A stretch of 64,000 nt of DNA from Antitrichia curtipendula (taxonomy: Eukaryota; Streptophyta; Bryopsida; Hypnales; Leucodontaceae), in assembly GCA_951230915.1 (NCBI GenBank), contig OX579638.1:24694696-24758695 (forward strand), given 5' to 3'. Made by a program: the position numbers and the translations under genes. Shown one piece after another: positions 33,876 through 45,630 of the stretch. The notes under the pieces are model-generated. The model did not search any database and had not been told where the DNA came from. It saw only the letters and a list, made by a program, of their open reading frames with translations. The first letter of the stretch is position 1. Each line of letters opens with the position of its first letter.

Positions 33876-34845
33876 CCCTAAGACCGCCCAAGGCCTAACC
33901 ATGTCAAAAAACAACCTTGCTTTTTAAGTGTTATAAGTCTAAATGTGAGAGAGGTATGAAAATCTCAACCGTACAATCTTGTAGTGTGCATATTGTAGAT
34001 GGTTCAAATCAAATTTGGGGTCACTTGACCACAGAGATTGAAAGATTATAATGTTCTAGTGTTGAAAAAGATGTTGAAACTTTTCTAAAAACACATTTGG
34101 AGGTGAAATTCAATTTCTAAACCTACTCAAATAAAAAAACTTTAAACTACAAAATGATTAAAAACCAAAAGACAAACACTTTTGTGGGAAAATTATTCAA
34201 TTGATTCATTGCATTTGCAAAATTGTTTTGAAATGTCAAAAAATAGTGAAAAATGTAGCAAAAAAACACATCTATGGCTGAACCTACTTCTACTAAAATG
34301 CTTCTCAGTCAATCATAACTTCTTGGATTGATATGAAAATTTTACCACAAAAACTAGACTACTATGCGCAACTTTTCCAACAAAAATTATTGAAAACAAA
34401 CCCTGTCTAAAGAAGTTATAAGCTGCCAAAGTTCACCGTAATGCAAAAATGCCTGGATTTTGAACTTCGAATTGCTCCCAAGCATTCAAAACAACTTGTA
34501 TTGACATGAAAATTTTACCGCAATAATCAGACTTTATGGGTAACAAAACCCAGCAAATTTTATTGAAAACTAACATTTGATGAAAAAAAATACAAGACCC
34601 CGAAGTTGCAGCCATGTCAATGCAGTGTGGTGAACTCAAATTGAACCTGCAAACTTTGAATGGCTTTCAAAAACTCAGTACATCTTGGATAGATCTGAAA
34701 ATTTTACCACAAAGTATAGACTAGTATGCGCAACTTCCCCAACAAGTTTGATTGAATTTGGACATTTGATGCATAAGTTATAGCACTTTGAAGTTGACTG
34801 CTAGATTGTGGGAGGACACTTTTGGTCCCCTTGGGCGGTGAAGGG
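33876..34845. mobile_element. TTAA-flanked non-coding element, family 5
   Basis: The left end CCCTAAGACCGCCCAAGG and the inverse of the right end (CCCTTCACCGCCCAAGG) match closely. TTAA flanks both sides (33872-33875 and 34846-34849). Its interior is unlike families 1-3 and contains three diverged tandem units. No coding capacity. Confidence 0.68.
34335..34800. repeat. Three diverged tandem units inside the family 5 element
   Basis: GAAAATTTTACC.CAA recurs near 34340, 34507 and 34697, each time followed by AGACT..TATG.G.AAC, then by a C/A-rich stretch and a GAAGTTG- or AGTTATA-like phrase. Spacing is about 165-190 bp. Confidence 0.65.
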
Positions 34846-34849
34846 TTAA

Positions 34850-36311
34850 AGGTCAAGAATTCTTTTTGAAAAAAATGGATTAATATATCAATGCAATTTT
34901 TGGTGCAAATATTGCAATTTTGATGCAAATCAAGTGCAAATTAAGCATTTCTATGCACCTCAAGTACATAATGGGAGATTATATACTGTAGAGTGCAATT
35001 ATTCTACAATTACAACACAATCTTTTCCATGAGATGTATCATTCACCTCCACTCCAAATTTGAAGTGTAATAAAACAAAAATATGTAGACGCTATGCCCA
35101 ATTTTGTGTTGTATAGGCAACATGAGACGCAAAAAAGTAAAAATATTTTATGCTAGCTTTCACCATATTTTTTGTGCAAAATGAATTGATGAGTGCCAAA
35201 TTTTAGTGTTTCTAGTATTGTTGAATGTACATATTATAGAGATGTAGGTTGGATTGAAATAGTTACGGAAATGACACATGTATGGCAATGAAAATCATCA
35301 AAGAAAATTATTTAGCTCATGATTGATTTTTTGATTGAAGGGATTGCTTAGGTACTATTAAATTAGGAACTATCAAAGATGGAATAGAAATGATTGTATG
35401 CACTTGTATTTCACATCTCTTTAATGGAAAATGTGAAAAATTCAAATAATTTTAAAAATTAACTATAAATTATTATACACAATTTAAATTAGTTAGGTTG
35501 TTGTAGACTTATAGTAGTGAATAGAAGTAACATATATTTTTATAAAATTTATTCTTTTGTAGATGATGATTTTGAATTTCAAACATTAAATGAAAATAAT
35601 AATTTAAAAAAATAGTTTAATAAGTTAGAAATTGAGCCCATTTTGTTTGTTCTCATATTGGAGGGTGATTATTGTAAAATCAAAATTTTGCAGTTTTGAA
35701 TTTTTTATTTAATGAATGTTGTAATTTTAGTACCTTTCTAACCTATTAGTTTTGACTCAATTTGCTAAAGTGGATTCAAAACTATAGAATGTTTTTCTAG
35801 TCTCAATATGGGGAATAAAAAATAAATTATTTGGATTAAATTTTGAATTAGAGCCTTACATCATTTAGCTAAACATTTGAATCTTATTATTTCAAAATTT
35901 AGATATGAAAATTTTCATTGATTTTAAGATGTATGAAATTTTGTTAAAAGAAAATTGAATAATTTTTCAAATGTATCTATAGTTCATGTTTTACATTTTA
36001 GCTTTTAGTAAAAAAATGTGTGAGCACAACTTGTATAAGTAAATTTGGTTCATAATCCATAGAATTTTTTTATAAAAGAAAAGTTTTATAGTTGCCGAAT
36101 TTGCCCTTATTGAGAGTAAGAAAATTAGACTGGATATAACTTAACATCTAGTAATCCAAATTTTATGAAATGTGACTTACATTCAAGACAATCCTCATGT
36201 GCATCTATGTGAAAATTCTAAGTGTAGAATTAGAAAAAATATCACTAAAAGTGATTCCTCAAAATTATTTAGAAACCAAAATACAACCCCCAATCCTTGA
36301 TTATGAACTCT
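34850..36311. other. AT-rich intergenic DNA
   Basis: Strongly AT-rich and often below 30% GC. No gene, RNA or paired repeat recognised. Confidence 0.5.
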
Positions 36312-36315
36312 TTAA

Positions 36316-37194
36316 CCCTTTAGTGACCGTGGTTGATTTGGGGGAGGGCGTAGTTTTTCAAGAAAGTGAACTTTGTGGCCACTCTAAAGATGTAGTCTTA
36401 GATCAAACCGTATAAGGTGTTTCCTTAAGGGAGATTCTTCAACCTAACAAAAAATCAAACTCATCCAACGGTACAAATCTCTATAAATAAGGTAGAAGGT
36501 CCATAAATGAACCTTTTAAGGGCTAAAATTGAATTTTGGGGAGGTGAAACATCTTTTAATATTTTTTAGTAAATTTTACACAAAAGACAAGTAGAATAGG
36601 CATCTAACCCAAGTAGTTTCATATTTTTTCAAGCTTTGTGAAATTAGTTACAAATTTTTGAAGTTCACAAAATATAGTCATCTGTGTTCATCAATGCAAA
36701 TACCCTTTTAAAATGTGCAGATTTGGTACATTGAAGAAAGTGAAATGTACCTCTACATCATGTTTGCTTCTAGAGCCTTGTTGGAATTGGAGTTGCTTTC
36801 CTTAATTCTCAAAAATCAATGATTTGAATGACCCTTTAGAATTTGCGCTACATAAATACCAATGCATAAGTTTACTTTGGGCATTCATGAGATTACAAAG
36901 AAACACTTATGCCTTGTCAAGACATCAAGTTACAAAAAAATCTCACAATTTGGTTGACATTTTTTTGTATTTTTGTTGAACACTTTCCATTTGAAGGTCC
37001 AGGCCATTTGAGTTTGCAACCTCATAACTAATTCATCAATGCTCCAACTCCCTTAAAATTGGTTTTGTTTGAAGCGCATGAAGACACTCTAATTGCGTTA
37101 CTCTTTGAGTTTTTTGTGATCAAATGTATTTTGAATAGCATTAGACCAAGAGTCCCAAAATCGACCACAAAGTGGTCGACCGGTCACTAAAGGG
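36316..37194. mobile_element. TTAA-flanked non-coding element, family 4
   Basis: The left end CCCTTTAGTGACCG and right end CGGTCACTAAAGGG are perfect inverses, with TTAA at 36312-36315 and 37195-37198. A subterminal hairpin TCGACCAC-AAA-GTGGTCGA lies at 37161-37179. The middle (about 36535-36720) is related to the dispersed repeat at 13.37 and 48.46 kb. No coding capacity. Confidence 0.72.
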
Positions 37195-37198
37195 TTAA

Positions 37199-37615
37199 TG
37201 GCATACATTAGAGGTTCAAAACCCTTGCAACAACAAATCTGTCCAATCACATGTGTACATATCCTCAGATTATACCAACATGTGATATTAGAGAGTGCGA
37301 TAATAAAGAGTTCAGCAACAGTACACCCCGCACGGAATACGACGCTCGTAATTGCCCTAGAACCGTGAAATCACGGTCGTAGGTAAAACTCCGTCTTTCT
37401 CATTTACCAGGGTGCAACAGAGGCCTCGCTGCCCTCACACCTTTGGATTTTGTTGCTTCATTTCACGTAGTTTCCATTCTCATGTCGACGTGATCAATCA
37501 CTCATCTCTTTTCCTGCACTCAGGTGATGCAGTGGACGCCGAATTTCCGTTGAGGGCAATCGCATTTTGGGTCCAAAGTGGAAACCCAAACGGTAGGGTT
37601 TCGACCAGAGCTATA
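37199..37615 (+). promoter_or_regulatory. Upstream region of the small membrane-protein gene
   Basis: GC content rises after about 37320. The reading frame of the gene is open back to about 37412 but has no in-frame ATG before 37616, so this is more likely leader than protein. Confidence 0.4.
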
Positions 37616-39160
37616 ATGTTTCGAGTGCGTGCCACTTCGTTCTTCACGGGATTCGCAGTGGCTTCGGGCATCGCCATGTTTCAGTTGCAGAGGGATGTGT
37701 GGGGCAGTCACCACACTCTTGCCGATGAGGTGCGTGTTTGTGGAATGGCCTTGAATAGGGTTTACGAGTGTGACTGGAGATGTTTTGCGGAGTTGTTTTG
37801 AGGATTTGGGAATGATGAGGATTAGAATGTTAAGCTCCAGACCTGATTGTGATCCAGTTCTTGATGTTTTTGTTATATGTGAGTCATTCTTCTTTTAGGG
37901 TTTTACTGCGAGTTTTCAAGTATTGGAGACCTCGTTGGTCGCTCTCATGGCGATTAGTATTCGACAGTGGGTTAGGAATTCTGTGAGGGGACAGATGTAG
38001 AATCGGGAACCCTCCGCTGCAAGATGTCGCTGGTAGAGACATCTTGAACAGGAGACTTTTAGGGTTGTTCCTGAATTGTTGGAATTGCTCTGCCAATTTG
38101 AACATGCATAGGGTATTGGATTTTATCTGCAACATTCTATGCATTTTATCCAATATGTAGTTGTGTGATTTTTGAAGATGTACGAGAGCAAAAGCTGTTG
38201 AGATCAGACTTTATCACTATGTAGGAATTTCTTCTGCAATTTCAAAGTAGGAGGTTGGTGAACACTATCGGTGACAGTATGCAACCCTATTTCCATTTAA
38301 AGATCTGTGGTCAAAGATGTTTAGCCAAATCATGCCTACACCCAGCTTGCTAATTGAAAAGCCAATCTTCAAGAGTGCAAATGATGAGTTGCTAGGAGAC
38401 GTGATCAGGTACCCAACGGTTTTGTATCCTCTACCTCTTACCTTATCCGCGGCCCGCACTCTCGGTCCTGCTTTAAATGGGTCGATGTACTCAGAGCAAC
38501 ATAGTTTTTGGATTAAGGTCAAAATCCTACACCCCTTCAAGCGCTAAACATAGTTTCTGTTAGCATAGTGGTCAACATTTTATATTCTTGGTACCAAGTC
38601 AAAGAGGATTCCAATCCAGTAATAAATTCGCTGTTTGGATACCATATGCAAAATTTAGAGGTTTAAAAACCTAATTGGTAGCTTAAGTCCAACAAGAGTT
38701 CTGTTGTTTAGGGTTTCTACATTCTCAAAATCAGAATCAATGTGTACTTATCGTGCAAGATTTGAAGGGTTCGCATTTAGTTACCTGTCTCAATTAAGTA
38801 CCTTTACCTTATTATATTGAAACAAGTGACATGTTGAGGCTTAGTGAGCGCTTATTCGGAAGCATTTTGAAGCGGTGATGACGAGCTGATATGCATAGTT
38901 TAACAAAGCATTATAGTACTGGAACTGCCATTCCTGGCAACTGGACGGGATTGTTGTGGCTCAGAAATGAGCCAAGTTCTGAACTTGTAGCCCGAGTTCT
39001 CAAAATTCTGTATCCTTGATGTTTCGGTGTGTAGGTAGAAGGCTATTACTCGCAATTGGAGAAACGGATACAGCAGCTTGAGCGTGCAAGTGGTGGTGCC
39101 GCTCCTTCTCGACCTCTTCCGGTTGGTTCCCCTGTACTAGTACCTCTTATGAAAATGTGA
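37616..39160 (+). CDS. Small single-pass membrane protein, two exons
   Basis: Exon 1 is 37616-37729 (38 codons) and exon 2 is 39035-39160 (41 codons plus stop), with a 1305-bp GT-AG intron in phase 0. The 79-residue product starts MFRVRATSFFTG. It has one hydrophobic segment (about 8-23, SFFTGFAVASGIAMFQ), then QLQRDVWGSHHTLADE and a short amphipathic coiled-coil-like helix across the exon junction (YYSQLEKRIQQLERA, about 42-56), and a Pro/Ala-rich tail. The order of basic N-terminus, one membrane span and a coil resembles small conserved plant proteins of unknown role, perhaps organellar. I do not recognise a named family. The start is the only ATG in frame. The clean junction supports a real gene. 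Confidence 0.68.
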
Positions 39161-42100
39161 TGGTATGATTTCAAATTAGCGTGTTTTGAGAATGTCAACC
39201 ATTGCATATTACATAACCCTCTTTCATCACCACATGGCGCATTGCGGTTAGAAACGGGGATTGTCCAGAGTCATAAAACCCATCCTCCACCTGCACTCTT
39301 AAAGAGATTAATTTAGTCTAGAGGAGAGGGTCGTGTCCCATAACCGGCTCAAGCCTTTCAATATGCAACTCAGTCATGCACTGAAATGGTGTCTGGATGA
39401 TTGCAGGCGGGTACTGAAGAATGAAACTGATGCATTAAAAAAAATCTTGTCATTACGTGGCATTTTCTTGGGTTGTTCGAATCTGAGGTTTGAAGGTGCC
39501 AAGTCCCTTCTCATTTTTAGTCAACACTGCGCATCCTCGTGTAGAGCCAAGCTTGATTGTGTGACTTTAAGCTTTCTGTATTTGGAGATTACAGGGGGTG
39601 GAGATCTAGATCTTTTTGATGCCGATGGAATAGTGCTGCATATTTGAAAGTGTGGGGACAATCTTTAGGGTGTCCTCTGTTCACACTAAGAAGTTTGAAA
39701 CTTCCTTGGTATCATTCTCTTTTGTCTTCACAAGATGTATCTATCAATCTAAGCTCTTGGGTTTGAGGTACCTAAATCTTCTTAAATGCCAAATTTCCAA
39801 ATACAATTTGTTCACTAAAACGACATTGTCATTTTCCTTAAGATATTATTAAAACATACTTTAGTGGCTATAATATGCAAATTTTCAATCCTACTTTTTG
39901 AATGTTCTTAGCATCACATAAATAAATAAGATATGAATAAAATCTAAATAAAATTGATATTTAATAGTATTTAGTATCAGAAAACCTTACCAACAAAAAT
40001 CTCTTAAAAAAAAATTTATTCTACAAATTTTGACAAGTCACTATGATATCATCAAAAGTCTTGCCAACACCTTATACTATTGCAATCTTATTCTTGGAAA
40101 ATAAAACTTATAGGCCATTGCTACTTTATAGTCTTTTCTAAAGACCACACAACAAATTTTGATAATGTGAATTTGTAAGAGCCTTAGCTGATCTTAAGCC
40201 TTGCAAGTAAAATGAATTTTATATTTGCTCATTTCAATTGCAAAGCTCAATCCATTGAGACGGGGGAGGCTTTTTGATTCATTATGTAATCTAATGCATA
40301 GTTGCAAATCCTATTTTTTAGTTGATCATAGGTAACATGTTCATAATAGAAAAGGCATCTTTCCATTTTCTAAAGGATCAATTTGTATTTCTATTTATAT
40401 TTAATAAATATGACTATTAACCATTAATTCAAAGTTCACTATATATATATTCAAAATTGATTACAAAATCTCAATTACTTTTTCTTTGTTGCCAACTTAG
40501 TATTGAAATCTCAACTAAAATTTATTGTTTCCTACTACTCATAATAAGTGCCATGAGATTCATCACATATTCAAATTCCTTGTTCATGCAAATGACAAAA
40601 GGGCAAACTTCTTCACTATGGACCATAAGCGGATCCCTTTTTTTTACCCAAGTGGCATGAATGCAACTCCCGCCGGTGATAGTGGCCAATGTATATAAAA
40701 TGTGAGTACATGTCAACATATCAGGTTTATGTATTTCCAATGAGTATGGCATATTCTACACAAAATAAATTCTACCTTTACTACAAGAAAATGGGGGTAT
40801 TAAATGACCTGTCCACAATGACTGCACCGACAACAATGACTGCAAAATTACTACAAAATTACTATTTTGCAGTCATTGTTGTCGGTGCAGTCATTGCGGA
40901 CAAGTCATTTATACTCCCATTTTCTTGTAGCTTAATAATTTCTCAAAATTTGACACTATATAAAAATTCATTGTTATTTATACAAGAATGCATTACTTTT
41001 GAATTAGGTATTGTTGTAATTGGGACTCATGAACCTCCATGTGTATAAATGAAAATCTTTTGTAGAAATTTTTGTTGACTTCGATGCCTTGTAAAGTAAC
41101 TTTTGGGGGATAAAGCGACCTAATTTCCACTCTTTAGTGTCGTGACCGCATGCATCCCCATGCATTCACTTCCACCGAGACTCAATTTTGTACCATTTAG
41201 TACTACAAAGTGAAGCATGAAAAGGTCAAGATTCATCCCAAAAAGTATTCATTTTATAAATAGTTAGAACATGTGACTGAACTTGACCAAGTTCATGACT
41301 CCTTTGTATCACCATCAGTCGGTTTCTTCCATACTCATTTTGGCTAGTCTACGCACCCCCCAACAAGCTTGTCCTTGGCGTAGTGCTTTTGTAACATAAA
41401 AGCCCAATTGGACAATTACGCCCATTTGCAATTTGGGGGGTGGGATGGCTCATATTATGGACCAGCAGTTTGGTGGATCGTATTCATTGAACAACTGGAA
41501 TCTTATTTCCATGTGAGACCATGGCGGGGATGGAGGGGAGGGAGAGTACAACAGCATCTATTCCACAGTCTTGTTAGAATATCTCGGGACGCACAAAAAA
41601 GGAGGGTTGCCTCGGGTCCATGCTTGCATGGGGTCTATATTGGAAACATGTGCCGCACAAGTCTGTTGTCCAGGATTCCTCTTTTAATTCATAGGTTTTC
41701 TCTAGAGGAAGGGCGTACTTGAGTCCGGGTGGTTGCATACCCCGATGTTGATTGCATGGTCTAGGAAAGGGTTTGGGGGGGCGGGGTTTACACAAATGAA
41801 ACGGAATTTCATCGCAAAAGACTGTCACGGAGTTTATAGAAACAAACTTAAAAGAATTAAAAAAAAAAAAAAAACTCGCATCAAGATTAATGCATTGGTG
41901 CCAGGCCAGTGTTCTTGCTTTCGTGTATTAACTTTTATAAACCCTTCTGTCATGGGACCTCCTTCTTCTGCTAAACCCGTTTTTTTGTTTTTTTCATGCT
42001 AAAATCAACCCGTTTTGTTTTTTTGTCCTCTTCACTCTTAACCCTTAAAACAATGGGTTCATAACCGTGGAAATCATCTCTTTTGACACCATGTGAATTG

Positions 42101-42496
42101 TTGGATTAAAATAATGCAAAAGCATTCATTGGAAGTCAAGCTACTGTAGGTGATTTTTCCTTTTCCCACAAAATTTGGAAGATGAATAGTTGCACTTCTG
42201 TCCTACATAGGAGATTATCTTGTCATTCATTGACCGCAAAATGTTTGCCTCAATGTTTAAGGATTAAGAGGTTATATCTCTCGATAAACCTTGGGTTAAC
42301 AAGACTTCATTCCTAAGTCTGAAAAAAGAGTACACATCCTTCACTCACTGCCCCTGGACAGCATCATTCATTCCAAATAGAATGTTTCCACATTTTGCAA
42401 GATGAAATCCCATGTTTGATGGAACCTAAAAACATATGACAATGCGTCACTACATTACTGATTTTAATTTAATTTTGGATGTCATATCTGGCAAAT
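39161..42496. other. Intergenic DNA with scattered miniature elements
   Basis: The first few hundred bases may be the 3' region of the small membrane-protein gene. About 40930-41130 is repeated in inverse orientation at 49858-50060. No other gene seen. Confidence 0.45.
40781..40930. mobile_element. 150-bp CACTA-like foldback element
   Basis: CTACAAGAAAATGGG at the left is inverted at the right (CCCATTTTCTTGTAG). The arms of about 69 bp share nearly all positions, including ATGACTGCACCGACAACAAT. CTACAAGAAAA is the usual continuation of plant CACTA ends. The outermost bases and the target duplication have decayed, so the exact limits are uncertain. Confidence 0.75.
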
Positions 42497-42500
42497 AATA

Positions 42501-42777
42501 AGGTGGGTACACCCCAAAATCGCACCTTCCCTAAAACCACCGTCACCACTCCACATATGTACATATGTTTGAAAGAAACAACTTTAGAACATCTAGCTAC
42601 CCAAAAAAACAAAAAACTTTGAACCTTTCTAACTTTTGCATACGGTATCCAAATGTGGCATTCTTTGGTGCGCTGGAGACTCCTTCCACTTGTCAACAAA
42701 AAAACATGGAAAATTTGACCAGCCTGATAATAGTAAAAAGTGGAAAAAAATTTTGATGGTTTTGGAGGTACCCACCT
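42501..42777 (+). mobile_element. TA-flanked miniature element, copy B
   Basis: The left end AGGTGGGTACACCCC and right end GGAGGTACCCACCT are inverse, with TA at 42499-42500 and 42778-42779. The body shares CTTTGAACCTTTCTAACTTT and CACTTGTCAACAA with the other copies. Non-coding. Confidence 0.8.
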
Positions 42778-43635
42778 TATTGATGCCCTGCTCCCAAACA
42801 ACCGTACTGATTGTAACCTCACTCGTGAAGGAGTCATTCATACCTAAGCTTATCACATGCTCTCCTGACTTCATAGACGTTGTACCACCACGCCCCCACT
42901 CAATGCAAAAAAAAACATCAACTCTCTCTCCTGGCCGTGTTCCGGCCGTGTCCCGTGGGTTAAGTACCGGCAGAGTGACATGACCAGTAATCGATAATCA
43001 CATGGAAGCCTGGTAATCTGCCAGCGGCCTTTTCCAGCTTTTTGTTCCGAGAAAATGATTTGGATGATGACGCACACAATCAGTAAATCGTAAGTGGAGT
43101 CCTCTGCCTTGCTCAGTTAAAGTAGTTGGGTTATCCAAGACAAAAATAATTAACTTATTAGTTAGAGCATCTATCGGAAGCTTGAAAATCGGATGACAAA
43201 GGGAAGGGAAGAAATTGGTTTAAGGAGGAAATTATCCAAGGCAATCAAAAGCAATCAAATGAGTGTTCTTGTTTTCAGAGGCCAAGTACAGACCTGCAAA
43301 AATGAGCTCTGTTTTTCATGCTAGGGGGGGTGCCTTTTCCGGGGTCAGCCTGGCTATGGGCCATCCACTTTTCAGGTTGGGTGGGGGCAAGCTTCTCAGG
43401 TTGGATGTAATAGGTCATCTGTTTTTTCAAGATGGGTGGGAATGCTCTTCAAATATGTTAACCCTTAAAGTCATGTTTGTCCCCTTAAGAGACAACATGA
43501 ATTTTTTCGGAATAGGTTTTTGTGAGCTCAATTTCTGGTGAAACTTTTTGAAATTTTCTTACAAGATAAAGAAATTTATTTGCTTTGGGGGATTGTGATT
43601 TCTATTTCAATTGGTGCCGAGGAGCAAAAGCTATA

Positions 43636-43907
43636 AGGTAGGTACACCCAAAACCGCCACTTTTTGCTATTGAGCCTAATTACTATTATTAGACTGGTCA
43701 AATTTTCATATGTTCTTGTGGGAAAGTGAAAGGAGGTTCCAACGCACCAGAGAACATGGCATTTGGATATTGTATGCAAAAGTTATTAAGGAACACAGTT
43801 TAGTTCTAAAAGCGTTTCTTCCACATAGGTACAGAACTGATTTTGGAGATGTACACATAGTATAGATGGCAGTTTAAGGTCAGTGGCACATTTGGATATA
43901 CCTACCT
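43636..43907 (-). mobile_element. TA-flanked miniature element, copy C (inverted)
   Basis: The ends AGGTAGGTACACCCAAAACC and ..ATACCTACCT have TA at 43634-43635 and 43908-43909. The orientation is opposite to the other three copies. It lies inside the family 1 element. Confidence 0.8.
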
Positions 43908-44141
43908 TACCACAAAACTGCAATTAAATCCCTAACTAAACTTGGTGGATAAAAGAAAAGAAAAGAAAGGAAAAGAAGATAAAAGAACTTCAAATTTTAA
44001 AATTTAAAATTTGCTTTTCATAGATTGTATTTTTGTCTATATAGAAAGATTTTATTCATTTCATTTGGATTTGTGATGTGAAAGTTATGGTGCATCTTGT
44101 TTTATAGGCAATCAAAGCATCTTTTTAGAGATAAAACTTAA

Positions 44142-45070
44142 CCCCTAAAAGACCAGTCTTGTGTTTACGGCAACATAACTTTGGGGGGCAGGTACATGCG
44201 AGTGGAGATTTGACTTAATTAGGCTGAATTTTTATTACAAGATGTGAACAAGGAATATCTTTTATAAGTGCTAAATTTCATTTCATTTGAGTATACAAGA
44301 GAAAAGTTATGATGCAAAATGTTGTTTGTTCCTCAACTTGGGTAGCCTCGGTGAATTTTTAAAAATCACTTTTTTCACAAATAAAAATTTGAAATTGATT
44401 TTCTATATTTCTATATACGTGGAAAGCTTTTAATCATTCCCTTTTGGTCAATGAAATGTAAGTTATGGAGGAGTTTTAGTTTGCAGAGAGTTATGAAATC
44501 TCTATTCTAAAATAATCTTTGAAGTCCTTTATTTAACTCGGTTTTTAATATTTTTGGAAGAAAAAAAAATCATAGGATGTAGATTGTTTATTACAACATT
44601 TCAACCATTAAGATTGACATTTTTCAATTCCATAACTAAATTCCTAACAATTTGTACTTTAAATCATTCTCTACTTTTTACTTATTATTTTTTTTCATTT
44701 AATGTTGTACGATTCCAAACAATGTGAAATTTTTCAAGCATGTAGCCAAATTGTATAGGAAAAAGAATCCAAAGAGGCACCACCATTTTGAACATTTTTA
44801 CATACAACTATGACCTTGTGAAGTGCCGAGCTGCGTGGATTTTTGCAGGGTCCAAAAAAGGATTTTTTTGTCACTTCAAATGCTAGTATCTTGCAATCCA
44901 CATAGTGGAAAATTCTACAATTTTTTCCACATCTTCTCAAACCAACGTACTACAAGATCCTATGGTTTTATGTGTCCAAAAATGTTTTTTTTTCTAAACT
45001 TTTTTACTTGTACTAGAATTGGCAGTTTTGGAGAGTTTTTGGTTAAAACATAGTCAAGGAACTTTAGGGG
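44142..45070 (+). mobile_element. TTAA-flanked family 2 element, nested
   Basis: The left end CCCCTAAAAGACCAG and right end ACTTTAGGGG have TTAA at 44138-44141 and 45071-45074. The length (929 bp) and body match the copies at 12379 and 57137. Confidence 0.8.
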
Positions 45071-45630
45071 TTAAAGAATTCGATTTGGATCTCAAATTTC
45101 ACATTTTTTCAAAACTTAAAGCTCCACAAGGTTAAATTTTATTGTTAAAACAATCTCACCATTGGAATTAGTATATTTTAATTCCATCTCAGAGCTATTA
45201 ATGATTTAATTTTTATTCTATCACGTACCTTCTTCAACTTAACAATTTTTTAAAGAATGAAGATCACATTATTTTTAAATTTAAATTTTTCCTATATTCT
45301 CAATTCAATTTTTCATGATAAAAAAATTTAACTCAAAATTTATAGTGCAAAATATTAAAATTAAGAAGATTCAAAGTTTCATAAACTAATTTGGTATGGT
45401 ACCATAAAAACATGATTACTTCACTTTGAATGCATATATCTTGCAATCTATAAGATCAAAGTGTTTGAAATCCGCTTACCACATATTTTCATATTAGTCT
45501 ATTATAAGGTCCTACAATTAGGTATGCAAAAAAATATTATTTCTAATTTTTTTGCTCTTTGCATTTTTGCTCTTTGCATTGAGCAAGTTTTAACAAAAAA
45601 AACTAAAAAGCTTTGGCCTCTACGGATTAA

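Larger units (their letters stand above)
43462..45626 (+). mobile_element. TTAA-flanked family 1 element carrying two nested insertions
   Basis: The left end CCCTTAAAGTCATG follows TTAA (43458-43461), and the decayed right end precedes TTAA (45627-45630). The body matches the reference copy at 2591-3515. It is interrupted by the TA-flanked element at 43636-43907 and by a family 2 TTAA element at 44142-45070. Removing both leaves about 960 bp, the expected length. Confidence 0.72.

Noticed and set aside
39333..39647. 104-codon open frame after the small membrane-protein gene
   Set aside because: No family resemblance, no splice partners and weak coding character; more likely 3' untranslated or intergenic DNA.
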